From DASRZM01 sp035686365 (GTDB lineage Bacteria; Pseudomonadota; Gammaproteobacteria; Xanthomonadales; Xanthomonadaceae): a DNA stretch of 28,634 bases. The stretch lies in the NCBI GenBank assembly GCA_035686365.1, contig DASRZM010000027.1:1-28634 (forward strand), written 5' to 3'. Position 1 is the stretch's first letter, and each line of letters starts with the position of its first letter. A model generated the notes under the pieces. That model did not search any database, had not been told where the DNA came from, and was given only the letters and a program-made list of their open reading frames with translations. The position numbers were made by a program, and so were the translations under genes. Below, piece by piece: positions 8,607 through 17,496 of this stretch.

Positions 8607-9995
8607 ATGCCCGCAACCCGCCTGGTCGCCAAGCACGCCTGGCTGTCCGACGGCTGGCACGACGACGTCGCCCTGCGGATCGACGCCGAGGGCAACCTCG
8701 ACCGCGTCGAAGCCGGCACCGATGCCACGCCCGACGCGCGCTACCTCCTGCCCGGCATCCCCAACGCCCACTCGCACGCCTTCCAGCGCGCCATGGCCGG
8801 CCTCGCCGAGCGCCGCGGCCACCCCGAGGACAGCTTCTGGAGCTGGCGGAAGGTCATGTACGAGTTCGCATCGCGGATCGACCCCGACGCATTGCAGGCG
8901 ATCGCCGCCCAGCTCTACACCGAGATGCTGCGCGCCGGCTACACCAGCGTGTGCGAGTTCCACTACCTGCACCACGACCGCGACGGCCGTCCCTACACCG
9001 ACCCCGCCGCGATGTCGAAGGCGCTCATCGCCGCCGCCGAGGAAACCGGCATCGGCCTGACCCTGCTGCCGGTGCTGTACATGACCGGTGGTTTCGACGG
9101 CCGGCCGTTGAACGAGCGCCAGCGCCGATTCGGCCATGATGTGCACAGCTACTTGCGCCTGCTCGACGCCCTGGTCGCACTGGAGTCGCCGCAGCTGCGC
9201 GTGGGCGTGGCCTTCCACAGCCTGCGCGCCGTGCCCGAAGCGGCCATGCACGAGGTGCGCTCGGCGCTGGAGGATTTCGGCAGCGTGCGCGCGGTCCACA
9301 TCCACATCGCCGAGCAGATCGGCGAAGTACAGGACAGCCTGGCCGTGCGCGATGCGCGTCCAGTCGAATGGCTGCTCGACCACCTGCCGGTCGATTTCCG
9401 GTGGACGCTGGTGCACGCCACCCACATGACCGCGGAGGAAACCCGCCGCGTCGCCGAATCCTCGGCCACCGTCGCGCTCTGCCCCACCACCGAGGCCAAC
9501 CTCGGCGACGGCCTGTTCCCGCTGCGCGCCTACATCGACGCCGGCGGCCTGTGGAGCATCGGCTCCGACAGCCACGTCTCGGTGTCGCCGGTGGAGGAGC
9601 TGCGCTGGCTCGAGTACGGCCAGCGCCTGACCAGCGGCCACCGCAACGTCGCCGCCAGCGAGGCGCTGCCCAGCGTCGGCGAGACCCTGTTCTCGCACGC
9701 GCTCGCCGGCGGCGGGCGCTCGGCCGGCCGCAGCATCGGCTGGTTCGAAGGCGCCGAACCCGATCGCGGCATCGCCGGCACGCGCGCCGACCTGCTCGTG
9801 CTCGACGAGGCCGCCGTCGAACTGGCCGCACGCGACACCGGCAACCTCGTCGACACCTGGCTGTTCAGCGGCAACCGCAACCTCGTCCGCGACGTCATGG
9901 TCGGCGGGAAATGGCGCGTGCGCGCCGGCGAACACGTCGACGCCGCCCGCATCGCCGAGCGCTACCGCCGCACCGTCGCAGGCCTCTCGAGCTGA
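8607..9995 (+). CDS. hutF: Formimidoylglutamate deiminase
   Basis: HutF converts N-formimino-L-glutamate to N-formyl-L-glutamate and ammonia. It marks the five-step histidine pathway of Pseudomonas and Xanthomonas, in which HutG then releases formate. The 462-residue amidohydrolase has metal ligands in PNAHSHAFQR (H55, H57), VHIHIAEQ, and the C-terminal GSDSHVSVSPVEELRWLEYGQR. The motif GFGxRP of related deaminases is replaced by the HutF-type SFWSWRKVMY, which supports this substrate over guanine or chlorotriazine deaminases. It is divergent from hutI. hutG and hutH are not in the window. The stop is followed by a REP pair and then a convergent gene. Confidence 0.94.
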   Translation: MPATRLVAKHAWLSDGWHDDVALRIDAEGNLDRVEAGTDATPDARYLLPGIPNAHSHAFQRAMAGLAERRGHPEDSFWSWRKVMYEFASRIDPDALQAIAAQLYTEMLRAGYTSVCEFHYLHHDRDGRPYTDPAAMSKALIAAAEETGIGLTLLPVLYMTGGFDGRPLNERQRRFGHDVHSYLRLLDALVALESPQLRVGVAFHSLRAVPEAAMHEVRSALEDFGSVRAVHIHIAEQIGEVQDSLAVRDARPVEWLLDHLPVDFRWTLVHATHMTAEETRRVAESSATVALCPTTEANLGDGLFPLRAYIDAGGLWSIGSDSHVSVSPVEELRWLEYGQRLTSGHRNVAASEALPSVGETLFSHALAGGGRSAGRSIGWFEGAEPDRGIAGTRADLLVLDEAAVELAARDTGNLVDTWLFSGNRNLVRDVMVGGKWRVRAGEHVDAARIAERYRRTVAGLSS

Positions 9996-10033
9996 TCCCT
10001 GCACCGCACACCCGTCACCGCCCTGGCCCGCAC

Positions 10034-10110
10034 GTAGGAGCCGGCGTTGCCGGCGAAACCCCCTCGTCCGCCAAATCCGCACACCGAGCGCGGCCAACGG
10101 CCGCTCCTAC
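10034..10110. repeat. Mixed GTAG REP pair between hutF and a convergent gene
   Basis: The forward unit (10034-10060) is the GCCGGCGTTGCCGGCGAAACC subtype. The reverse unit (10086-10110) is the GCGGCCGTTGGCCGCG subtype. This is the 77-bp composite of 6875-7063 in the opposite orientation. It sits where a terminator would be expected. Confidence 0.85.
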
Positions 10111-10137
10111 ATTGCAGGGCGGAGCGCCAGGGTGCAC

Positions 10138-10560
10138 TCACCCATCGCAATACCCATGGTTCCAGGTCCGCTCCGGATCATGGTTGCGCAGATCGATCCC
10201 ATGGTCCGCCACGGCCTTGAGCGGGAACAGCACGTTCAGCCAGCCCGGCAGCACGTCGTCGCGGTCGTGCTCGGGCACGTTCTCGTGCCGCACTGAAAGA
10301 TCGGTCCCCCCGCGCCCGTCCGGCAGCAGCTCGAAGCTCAGCGTGGTCCCGAAATAGCGCAGCGCCAGCCGCTCGTACGGCAGCTCCGCCAGCACCTCGG
10401 CGTGCTCGACGCAGCCGTTGGAAAAGCGCATCTCGATGGTGTCGCCCAGCCGCCGGCTGTGATCGCACCAGAACCGCATCCGTCCTTCGTCGGTGATCAG
10501 CAGCTCCCAGACCTTCGCCGGCGGCGAGGCCAGGTGCAGGCGCCAGTGGATGTCGCGCAT
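10138..10560 (-). CDS. SRPBCC (START-like) domain protein
   Basis: This is a 140-residue cytoplasmic protein of the SRPBCC/AHSA1-like superfamily, whose members form a deep hydrophobic pocket. The opening MRDIHWRLHLASPPAKVWELLITDEGRMRFW is the classic first strand and helix. LSFELLPDGRGGTDLSVRH, about two thirds along, is a core strand pair, and the final LPGWLNVLFPLKAVADHGIDLR forms the long C-terminal helix. The start at 10560 has a GGGGAA Shine-Dalgarno and matches the domain boundary; the longer open frame to 10938 overlaps the divergent gene. The ligand is unknown. It is convergent with hutF and divergent from the choice-of-anchor-D gene. Confidence 0.75.
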   Translation of the reverse strand: MRDIHWRLHLASPPAKVWELLITDEGRMRFWCDHSRRLGDTIEMRFSNGCVEHAEVLAELPYERLALRYFGTTLSFELLPDGRGGTDLSVRHENVPEHDRDDVLPGWLNVLFPLKAVADHGIDLRNHDPERTWNHGYCDG

Positions 10561-10749
10561 TGCGTTCCCCGGGGTGATGCGATGGCCGAGTGTGGCCAGC
10601 CCGGTCCCCTCAACGCAAGTCGCGGGAGCATGCAATTTGCACTGGCTTCCGCCCCTGGGCTCCCCCAGAATCGCGCTCCCTGAGAGGATTCGCCGCGTCG
10701 CGACAGTCTTTGACAGGATGGCTGAAGGCCCTGAGCCCGCGAGGCATGC

Positions 10750-12108
10750 ATGAACACGAGGAACAGGACGATGCGGTTGGCTTTCATCGCAGCAGTGGCA
10801 CTGGGTATATCCCTGCCGGATTGGGCCGCCGGCGTGGAGACCGCACCGGTCGCGACCGTAACGCCGACCAGCCTCCAATTCGGAGCGGTCAGCTTTGGTC
10901 AGGACGGGACGCCGCAGTCGGCTCGACTGACAAATCATTCGGATGACCCCTTTGGAATCGAGGACATCGTCGTACCGGACGGGTTTTCAGCGACAGACGA
11001 CTGCGGCGCTTCTCTGGCGCCCTTGGAGTCCTGCGTCATCAGCTTCAATTTTCATCCCAGCGAGGCGACGGAACACAACAGGACCGCCACGATCTCGACG
11101 ACCGCCGGTCCGCTTTACGTCAGGCTGCGAGGTGACGACCCGCGCTCGGAATTCTGGATCACGCCAGCGGTGCTGGATTTCGACCGTATCCTGCTCGGCG
11201 CCACCAGTTCGCCCCAGACGGCCCGCATCGTGAATGGCGGATGGACCGACATGTCGCTGTCTATCGGTGCACCTGGCGGGCCCTTCCAGGCGAGCCACGC
11301 ATGCGGCGCCGTGCTGTCGCCGGGCGCGGCTTGCGAAGTGACGTTCACCTTCAGCCCTGAGCAGGCAGGAACGTTCGAGCACTACGCGGGAGTATCTACG
11401 AACGCATTGGGAATATTCGGCCCCTTTGCGGTCACGCTGCGCGGCGTCGGAGAAGCCTCCCCAAGCACGGCGCCACTGCGCCAATGGATCACGCCGACGT
11501 TCCTGGACTTCGGCCTTTTCCCGTCGGGGCAGGCTTCGCCCGTGCAGTCCCTTCGTCTGACGAACACGGGGACCCAGCCATTGTCCGGGTTCCAGCTGTC
11601 GAACGTCGATCTTCCATTGTTGGTGTCGCATGACTGCGGCGGTTCGGTAGCGCCGGGTGCTGGGTGTACCGTTACCTTCGGATTCACCGGGGCGTCTCCG
11701 TCCATCGTGATTCGCGACATCACGATCCAGACCAGTGCCGGGCAGAGCCAGATCACGGTTCAGGGCATCAGCCTGCGGCCGCAGGTGCGCTGGACGCCGA
11801 TGGAACTCGATTTCGGACCTGTGGAGATCGGTTCGATTTCGGCCCCGCAAGTGGTGAGCATCACCAATCGCGGCGGGAACCCCATTCGTCATTCCCATCC
11901 ACCCGCGGCGCCAGATCAGTTCTCGGCGGAAACCGACTGTCCGGAGTACATTCCCGCCGGCAGCAGTTGTACCTATACGCTATGGTTCACACCCATACGC
12001 GCGGGAATCGCTTCTGGCGTTGCGGGAGCGCCCACGGATGCAGACTCCATTTCCGTGTCGATCATTGGATTCGGTGAACCGCTGTTCTGGGATGGGTTCG
12101 GCGACTGA
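10750..12108 (+). CDS. Secreted choice-of-anchor-D (ASH-like) repeat protein
   Basis: This 452-residue protein has a signal peptide (LAFIAAVALGISLPDWAAG) and four Ig-like repeats of about 100 residues. Each repeat opens with a P..LDFG strand (TPTSLQFGAV, TPAVLDFDRI, TPTFLDFGLF, TPMELDFGPV) and carries a cysteine pair of the form DCG..L.P...C.....F. This is the choice-of-anchor-D/ASH pattern of surface proteins. It ends in PLFWDGFGD, which resembles C-terminal ...F..GFE tails that I recall on secreted proteins of this order. Start choice is uncertain: ATG 10771 has a better Shine-Dalgarno context (GAGGAACAGGACG). Codon use is less GC-biased than in neighbours, which suggests transfer or weak selection. 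The function is probably extracellular or periplasmic binding, which is inference. Confidence 0.72.
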   Translation: MNTRNRTMRLAFIAAVALGISLPDWAAGVETAPVATVTPTSLQFGAVSFGQDGTPQSARLTNHSDDPFGIEDIVVPDGFSATDDCGASLAPLESCVISFNFHPSEATEHNRTATISTTAGPLYVRLRGDDPRSEFWITPAVLDFDRILLGATSSPQTARIVNGGWTDMSLSIGAPGGPFQASHACGAVLSPGAACEVTFTFSPEQAGTFEHYAGVSTNALGIFGPFAVTLRGVGEASPSTAPLRQWITPTFLDFGLFPSGQASPVQSLRLTNTGTQPLSGFQLSNVDLPLLVSHDCGGSVAPGAGCTVTFGFTGASPSIVIRDITIQTSAGQSQITVQGISLRPQVRWTPMELDFGPVEIGSISAPQVVSITNRGGNPIRHSHPPAAPDQFSAETDCPEYIPAGSSCTYTLWFTPIRAGIASGVAGAPTDADSISVSIIGFGEPLFWDGFGD

Positions 12109-12196
12109 GCCCATTCCAACTGACGGACCCCGATCACTTCGACCGCGCGCTGCCCCCCGAGAGGTGCCCGCGATCGACGAAGCCCGGGCCTGCGGC

Positions 12197-14629
12197 TCAC
12201 TCCTCCCGCAACGCCACCAGCGGATCCACGCGCGTGGCCCGGCGAGCCGGCAGGGCGCCGGCGGCCAGCGCGGCCAGCAGAATGAGCATCGCCACGCCCA
12301 GGAAAGTGAGCGGGTCGTAGGCGCCCACGCCGAACAGCTGGCTCTCGATGTAGCGGCCGAGCAGGGCGGCGCCGATGAAACCGATCACCAGGCCGATGGC
12401 GGTGAGCCGGGCCACCTCGCGCAGCACCAGGTTGACGATGCTGCCGGTGCCGGCGCCCACGGCGATGCGCACGCCCATTTCCTGCGCGCGGCGCGAGACG
12501 CCGTAGGACATCACCGCGTAGATGCCCAGCACCGCCAGCACGGCGGCCACCACGGCGAACACGCCCAGCAGGCTCAGGCTCAGGCGGCGGCCCGAGAGCG
12601 AATCGTCGATGATGGCGGTGAACGGCTGCACGCTGGTCAGTGGTAGCAGCGGGTCGACGTCCTGCACGGTGCGGGTGACCGCTTCGGAGGCGTTGGCGGG
12701 GTCGCCCACCGTGCGCAGCACCAGGGTGGCGTTGGACAGCGGGTCATGGTCGGCGGGGAAGTACATCTGCGGGCGCGGCGGCTCCACGTCCAGGCCGTTG
12801 TGGCGCACGGTGCGCACCACGCCGACCACGGTGATCGGCGATTCCGGCCCTTCGGACTCGTCGTGGCGGCCGCCGCGCAGGACCTGCTGGCCGATGGCGT
12901 CGCCCTCGGGCCAGTGCTCGCGGGCGAAGGCCTCGTCCACCACCATCACCTCGGGGCGGCCGGCGCGATCCTGCGCCTCGATCAGGCGCCCGCGCATCAG
13001 CGTCATGCCCAGCGCCTCGAAATAGCCCGGCGTGACGAAGCCGTACTCAGCAAATGGCGGGTCAACGCCCTCGGGGAGCGGCGGTGCACCGTGCACGCGG
13101 AAGCTGGTCTGGTTGCCACCTACGAAGGGCAGGTTGTTGGTGATGCCGGCCACTTGCACCTGCGGCAATGCCTCCAGTGCCGGCAGCAGGCGCTGCCAGA
13201 ACGCGCGGCGCGCGTCCTCGTCCGGATAGCGCGCGTCGGGCAGGCGCAGGCCGGCGGTGAGCACGTTGGCGGGGCGGATGCCCGGGTCCACCTCGAGCAC
13301 CTGCCCGAACGAGCGCACCAGCAGCCCGGCGCCCACCAGCAGCATGATCGCCAGCGCGGTCTGGGTCACCGCCAGCGTCGACTGCACGCGCCGACGGCCG
13401 GCGCTGAGGCCACCGCGGCTGCCACCACGCAGGCCCTCGGCCAGGCCCTGGCGCGCGGTGACCAGCGCCGGTACCAGGCCGGCGGCGACGCCGGTGAACA
13501 GGGTCAGGGCGAGCGCGGTCAGCAGCATGCCGCTGTCCACGCCGATCTGGTCGATGCGCGGCAGCTGCGAGCCATACAGCAGCTCCAGGGCGCGCACGCC
13601 GAAGTGCGCCACAACCACGCCGAGTGCGCCGCCCGCGGTCGCCAGCAGCAGGCTCTCGGCCAGCAGCTGCCGGGCCACACGCCAGCGCCCGGCGCCCAGC
13701 GCGCTGCGCACGGCCAGCTCTCGGTGGCGGCCATAGGCACGCGCCAGCAGCAGGTTGGCCATGTTCACGCACACCACCAGCAGCACCAGGCCGACAGCGC
13801 CGCTGAGCAGCAGCAGGGCGCCGCGCATGTCGCCCACCACGAATTCCTCCAGCGCGGTGTACTTGACGCCGTTGTTGGTGTTGCTGTCGGGGTATTCGCG
13901 CTCCAGGTCGCGCGCGATGGCGTCGATCTCCTGCTGCGCGGCTTCGAGCGAGACGCCGGGCTTCAGCAGGCCAAAGCCATAGATGCCCGGATGGTTGCCG
14001 CGGCTCTCCCAGCCGGGCGAATCGGCATGGCGGCCGATCGCCACCATCACGTCGGTGCGGGTGGGATGGCGCAGGTCTTCGGGCGCCACGCCGACGATGG
14101 TGTGCTGCACGCCGTCGAGCTCGATCTGGCTGCCGAGCACGGAGGCGTCGCCGTTGAAGCGGCGTTGCCAGAAATCGTGGCCCAGCACGACCACGGGTTC
14201 GGCGCCGAGCCGGTCCTCGGTCTGCGCGAAGCCACGGCCGATCTGCGGCGGCCGCCCGAACACCTCGAACAGGTTGGCCGAGACCATGGTCATGCGCAGC
14301 TGTTCGGGCTCGCCCAGCCCGGTCAGGTTGGCGCCGGCGCGCCGGTACACCGCCAGCGCCTGCATGCTGTCCTGCCGCGCCACCCAGTCCAGGTAGTTGG
14401 GGTAGGCGATGGACATGTCGCCGAAACCCTTGTTGGTCTCCCAGACGATGGCCATGCGCGCGGCCTGCTCGTAGGGCAGCGGCGAGAGCAGGGCGGTGCG
14501 CACCACGCTGAAGATGGCGGTGTTGGCGCCGATGCCCAGCGCCAGCATGGCGATGGCGATGAGCGCGAAGCCGGGCGAGCGCGCCAGCAGGCGCAGGGCG
14601 TGGCGCAGGTCGGCGAGGAGTCCTTTCAT
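12197..14629 (-). CDS. ADOP-family ABC transporter permease (MacB/FtsX type)
   Basis: This 810-residue inner-membrane protein has two FtsX-type permease halves. It opens with DLRHALRLLARSPGFALIAIAMLALGIGANTAIFSVV, the signature of the duplicated orphan permeases first described in Acidobacteria. A MacB-like periplasmic domain spans about residues 55-265, three membrane helices follow (about 275-420), then a second N-terminal helix near 445, a second periplasmic domain, and the final three helices (about 690-805) ending GALPARRATRVDPLVALREE. No ATPase gene adjoins it; these proteins are often encoded alone or near an unlinked MacB-like ATPase. The role is probably export of an unknown substrate or mechanotransmission. 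The length is typical and both halves are intact. Confidence 0.88.
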   Translation of the reverse strand: MKGLLADLRHALRLLARSPGFALIAIAMLALGIGANTAIFSVVRTALLSPLPYEQAARMAIVWETNKGFGDMSIAYPNYLDWVARQDSMQALAVYRRAGANLTGLGEPEQLRMTMVSANLFEVFGRPPQIGRGFAQTEDRLGAEPVVVLGHDFWQRRFNGDASVLGSQIELDGVQHTIVGVAPEDLRHPTRTDVMVAIGRHADSPGWESRGNHPGIYGFGLLKPGVSLEAAQQEIDAIARDLEREYPDSNTNNGVKYTALEEFVVGDMRGALLLLSGAVGLVLLVVCVNMANLLLARAYGRHRELAVRSALGAGRWRVARQLLAESLLLATAGGALGVVVAHFGVRALELLYGSQLPRIDQIGVDSGMLLTALALTLFTGVAAGLVPALVTARQGLAEGLRGGSRGGLSAGRRRVQSTLAVTQTALAIMLLVGAGLLVRSFGQVLEVDPGIRPANVLTAGLRLPDARYPDEDARRAFWQRLLPALEALPQVQVAGITNNLPFVGGNQTSFRVHGAPPLPEGVDPPFAEYGFVTPGYFEALGMTLMRGRLIEAQDRAGRPEVMVVDEAFAREHWPEGDAIGQQVLRGGRHDESEGPESPITVVGVVRTVRHNGLDVEPPRPQMYFPADHDPLSNATLVLRTVGDPANASEAVTRTVQDVDPLLPLTSVQPFTAIIDDSLSGRRLSLSLLGVFAVVAAVLAVLGIYAVMSYGVSRRAQEMGVRIAVGAGTGSIVNLVLREVARLTAIGLVIGFIGAALLGRYIESQLFGVGAYDPLTFLGVAMLILLAALAAGALPARRATRVDPLVALREE

Positions 14630-14792
14630 GCGTGTGTCCCCTGGTCCGAGGGCGTGATCCGATGGCTTCGGCGGAGCAACTGGCGTGCCAAGGCCGGAAA
14701 CCGCACGCCAGCGCGCCCCTCCCGCGCCGGCGCGTGCGATTCCGGACGCCGAACTGCGAAAACGGACAACGAGCGGTGCGGCGGGCAGGGAG

Positions 14793-14816
14793 GTAGGTCG
14801 CCACTACCGTGGCGAC
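14793..14816. repeat. GTAG REP hairpin, GTCGCCAC subtype
   Basis: GTAG is followed by an 8-bp-arm hairpin (GTCGCCAC, loop TACC, GTGGCGAC). It is identical over 24 bp to 27640-27663 and belongs to a REP subtype distinct from the GTAGGAGC units elsewhere in the window. Confidence 0.8.
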
Positions 14817-14840
14817 GGCGCGGCGCATCGGCGGGCCGCG

Positions 14841-14896
14841 GGAAAAAGGGGACGGGGGGAATTAAGTTTGCTTAATTCCCCCCGTCCCCTTTTTCC
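14841..14896. repeat. Perfect 26-bp-arm palindrome with A/T-tract ends
   Basis: The left arm (14841-14866, GGAAAAAGGGGACGGGGG...) is perfectly complementary to the right arm (14871-14896) around the 4-base loop TTTG. With a GC core, A5 on the left and T5 on the right, it has the form of a strong bidirectional terminator, yet it sits between divergent genes. The second copy is at 17510-17563. Related AAAAAGGGGAC palindromes are common around REP-associated tyrosine transposases. Confidence 0.9.
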
Positions 14897-14924
14897 GAGT
14901 CGAAAGGCGCTTAAGCTCGCAGGC

Positions 14925-15740
14925 ATGGGCACCTCCACAGCCATCGACATCGAAGCCGCGGCAACCGCGCTGGGAGACGGGCTGCATCGCCTGCACGTGG
15001 CCGGGCGGTCGGTGATCGTGAAGCACGACGCACGCGCACCGGCGGACTTCTTCGCAGCGGAGGCGCGCGGCCTCGAGGCACTGGCGCTCGCCTCGGCACT
15101 ACGCACGCCGCAAGTGCTCGGCCACGGCGCGAACTGGATCGCGATGGAAGACCTGGGCGCTGCACGTCCGGGTGCGGGCTACTGGGCGCGCGCCGGATCC
15201 GGCCTTGCGTGCCTGCACCGCGTGCACAGCGAGCGCTTCGGTTTCGACCGCGACGGCTATTGCGGCCCCACGCCACAGGCCAACACGCCGATGGACGACG
15301 GCCACACCTTCTTCGCACAGTGCCGGCTGCTGCCGCAGCTGGCGATGGCGCGGAACGCAGGCCATCTGTCGGCGCGGGAGTGCGCGCGCGGCGAGCACAT
15401 TGCGCAACGCCTGGACAGCCGCGTCCCGGTGATGCCGCCGGTGCTGCTGCACGGCGACCTGTGGCTGGGCAACCTGCACTGCTGCGGCAACGGCGAACCG
15501 GCGCTGATCGACGGCGGCGCCGTGCACCACGGCTGGGCCGAGGCGGAGCAGGCGATGGTCGTGCTGTTCGGGGAGCCCGGTCGCGGCTTCTTCGAGGCGT
15601 ACGCCGCGCATGCGCCCTTGGCGCGCGACTGGCGCGAGCGCGCGCCGCTGTACAACCTGTACCACCTGCTCAACCACCTGAACCTGTTCGGATCCGGATA
15701 TCACGGACAGGTGGCCGCGGTGCTGCAACGGTACGGGTAA
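14925..15740 (+). CDS. Fructosamine kinase-family protein
   Basis: This 271-residue member of the fructosamine/ketosamine-3-kinase family has an aminoglycoside-phosphotransferase-like fold and phosphorylates sugar-amine adducts on glycated proteins or small molecules so they fall apart. Visible features are SVIVKHD (ATP-binding lysine), WIAMEDLG (hinge), the catalytic loop LLHGDLWLGN (H176, D178), and the magnesium-binding aspartate D196 in LIDGGAVHHG. Family members normally read IDPAVYYG, so the proline-alanine after the aspartate is replaced by Gly-Gly. The start MGTSTAID at 14925 fits the domain edge; the open frame upstream runs through the palindrome and is not used. The palindrome ends only 28 bases upstream, leaving little room for a promoter. 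Confidence 0.85.
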   Translation: MGTSTAIDIEAAATALGDGLHRLHVAGRSVIVKHDARAPADFFAAEARGLEALALASALRTPQVLGHGANWIAMEDLGAARPGAGYWARAGSGLACLHRVHSERFGFDRDGYCGPTPQANTPMDDGHTFFAQCRLLPQLAMARNAGHLSARECARGEHIAQRLDSRVPVMPPVLLHGDLWLGNLHCCGNGEPALIDGGAVHHGWAEAEQAMVVLFGEPGRGFFEAYAAHAPLARDWRERAPLYNLYHLLNHLNLFGSGYHGQVAAVLQRYG

Positions 15741-15890
15741 CGGGCGGGCCGGGAAGCGGCGCAACGGGCCGGCCGGGAAGTACTCGGGACAACGGGAACG
15801 GCGGCCATTGGGCCGGCTTGATTGCCTCGGCCCCCATTTCCGGATAGCGTCCGGCGCCGTGTGCCGAATTCCGGCACGGTCGGCCCCTGC

Positions 15891-17495
15891 ATGAAGTCGA
15901 ACGGCCTCTCGTTCCACCATCCGCTGGCGTTCTGGGCCGGTTGTGCCGCCATCGTCGCCGGGGTGCTCGGGCACCTGCCGATGTTCGCGATGGCCGCGCC
16001 GATGGGCTACCGCATGGTCGGGATGCCGATGGACCTGCCGATGATGATCGGCATGGCGCTGATCCCGGCCGGCCTGCTGCTGGCCGGCTACGGGCTGGCA
16101 CCGCGGCTGGCGCAGATCCAGCGCACGCTGCACTCGGACGTCGGTCTGCAGTTCCACGTCGCCGACGCCGCCGCGCTCAACCGCCGGCACTGGGCGCTGG
16201 TGGCGGCGCTGCTGGTGGCGCTGGCGGTGGACGTGATGAAGCCGGCCACGCTCGGCTTCGTGCTGCCGGGGATGACCCGCGAGTACGGCATCACCGAAGG
16301 CACAGGCGGCCTGCTGGCGCTGGTCGCGCTCACCGGCACCACGATCGGCTCGATCGTGTGGGGGCGCCTGGCCGATACCTTCGGCCGCCGCGCGGCGATC
16401 ATGCTTTCGGCGCTGATGTTCATCGGCACCGCCATCTGCGGGGCGATGCCCAGCTTCGCCTGGAACCTGGTGATGTGCTTCCTGATGGGCGCCTCGGCCG
16501 GGGGCCTGCTGCCGATCACCTTCACGCTGATGGCCGAGATGATCCCGGCCGCGCACCGCGGATGGCTGCTGGTGGCGCTGGGCGGGGTCGGTACCTGGGC
16601 CGGCTACATGCTCGCGGCCGGGGCCGCGAGCCTGCTCGAGCCGGTGTTCAGCTGGCGCGCGCTGTGGCTGCTGGGGCTGCCGACTGGCGCGCTGATCATC
16701 TTCATGGACCGCTACATTCCCGAGTCGCCGCGATTCCTGGCCAACGCCGGGCTCGTCACCCAGGCGCGCGCGGTGCTGGCGCGCTATGCCGGCGTGGTCG
16801 ATGCGGTTGGCGCACCGGCGCCGGCGGACGCTGCCTGGGCGCAGCCGTCGCCGCGCGGACGCATCCGCGACCTGCTGCACGGCCCGCATGCACCGCTCAC
16901 GCTGGGCCTGCTGGTGTGCGGCACCTGCTGGGGCCTGGTCAACTTCGGTTTCCTGCTGTGGCTGCCCACCGCGCTGGTGCGCATGGGCATGGATGCGGGC
17001 GCGGCCAGCGCGCTGCTGGCGCGCTCGGCGCTGCTGGCACTGCCCGGCGTGCTGCTGGTGATCGTGCTCTATCACCGCTGGAGCAGCATCCGCTCGCTGG
17101 TGATGTTCGTGGGCCTCACCGCGGCCTGCCTGGCGGCGTTCGTCGCCATCGGCGTGCTCGGCGTGACCTCCGAGGCGATGATCGTGGCCGCGACCGCGGC
17201 GCTGCTGGTCAGCGCCTCGGGCGTGATCGCGATGCTGATTCCGTACGCAGCCGAGATCTACCCGGTGCAGCTGCGCGGGACCGGTTCCGGACTGGTGGCC
17301 GCCAGCTCCAAGTTCGGCGGCATCCTGGGCGCGCTGGCCGGCGTAGCCGGCCTGTTCGGCGACATGACCGTGGCGGCGTTCGCGATCGCGCTGCCCACCG
17401 CGCTGTCGGCCGTGCTGCTGTGGCGCAGCGGCGTGGAAACGCGCGGGTACGGGCTGGAGTCGATCCAGCAGGCGTTCCGTCGCGCGCCACCGTAG
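15891..17495 (+). CDS. MFS transporter with Met-rich N-terminal extension
   Basis: This 534-residue major facilitator transporter is of the sugar-porter/aromatic-acid symporter type. The signature loop between helices 2 and 3 is WGRLADTFGRR, and the loop after helix 6 holds the sugar-porter-like RYIPESPRFL. The C-terminal half has AEIYPVQLRGTGSGL. The substrate cannot be assigned. Residues 1-75 add about two extra hydrophobic segments before the usual first helix, joined by a Met-rich stretch (nine Met in residues 31-55), which is unusual. The start at 15891 begins just before this extension; an upstream frame to 15822 has no merit. The stop codon lies in GTAG directly before the AAAAAGGGG repeat region. 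Confidence 0.85.
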   Translation: MKSNGLSFHHPLAFWAGCAAIVAGVLGHLPMFAMAAPMGYRMVGMPMDLPMMIGMALIPAGLLLAGYGLAPRLAQIQRTLHSDVGLQFHVADAAALNRRHWALVAALLVALAVDVMKPATLGFVLPGMTREYGITEGTGGLLALVALTGTTIGSIVWGRLADTFGRRAAIMLSALMFIGTAICGAMPSFAWNLVMCFLMGASAGGLLPITFTLMAEMIPAAHRGWLLVALGGVGTWAGYMLAAGAASLLEPVFSWRALWLLGLPTGALIIFMDRYIPESPRFLANAGLVTQARAVLARYAGVVDAVGAPAPADAAWAQPSPRGRIRDLLHGPHAPLTLGLLVCGTCWGLVNFGFLLWLPTALVRMGMDAGAASALLARSALLALPGVLLVIVLYHRWSSIRSLVMFVGLTAACLAAFVAIGVLGVTSEAMIVAATAALLVSASGVIAMLIPYAAEIYPVQLRGTGSGLVAASSKFGGILGALAGVAGLFGDMTVAAFAIALPTALSAVLLWRSGVETRGYGLESIQQAFRRAPP

Positions 17496-17496
17496 C

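Noticed and set aside
12746..14875. 709-aa plus-strand frame opposite the ADOP permease
   Set aside because: It is a shadow frame with Gln/His/Ala bias and no family features; the minus strand has a complete permease.
15099..17075. 658-aa minus-strand frame opposite the kinase-like and MFS genes
   Set aside because: It covers two real genes and their spacer, with shadow-type composition and no domain.
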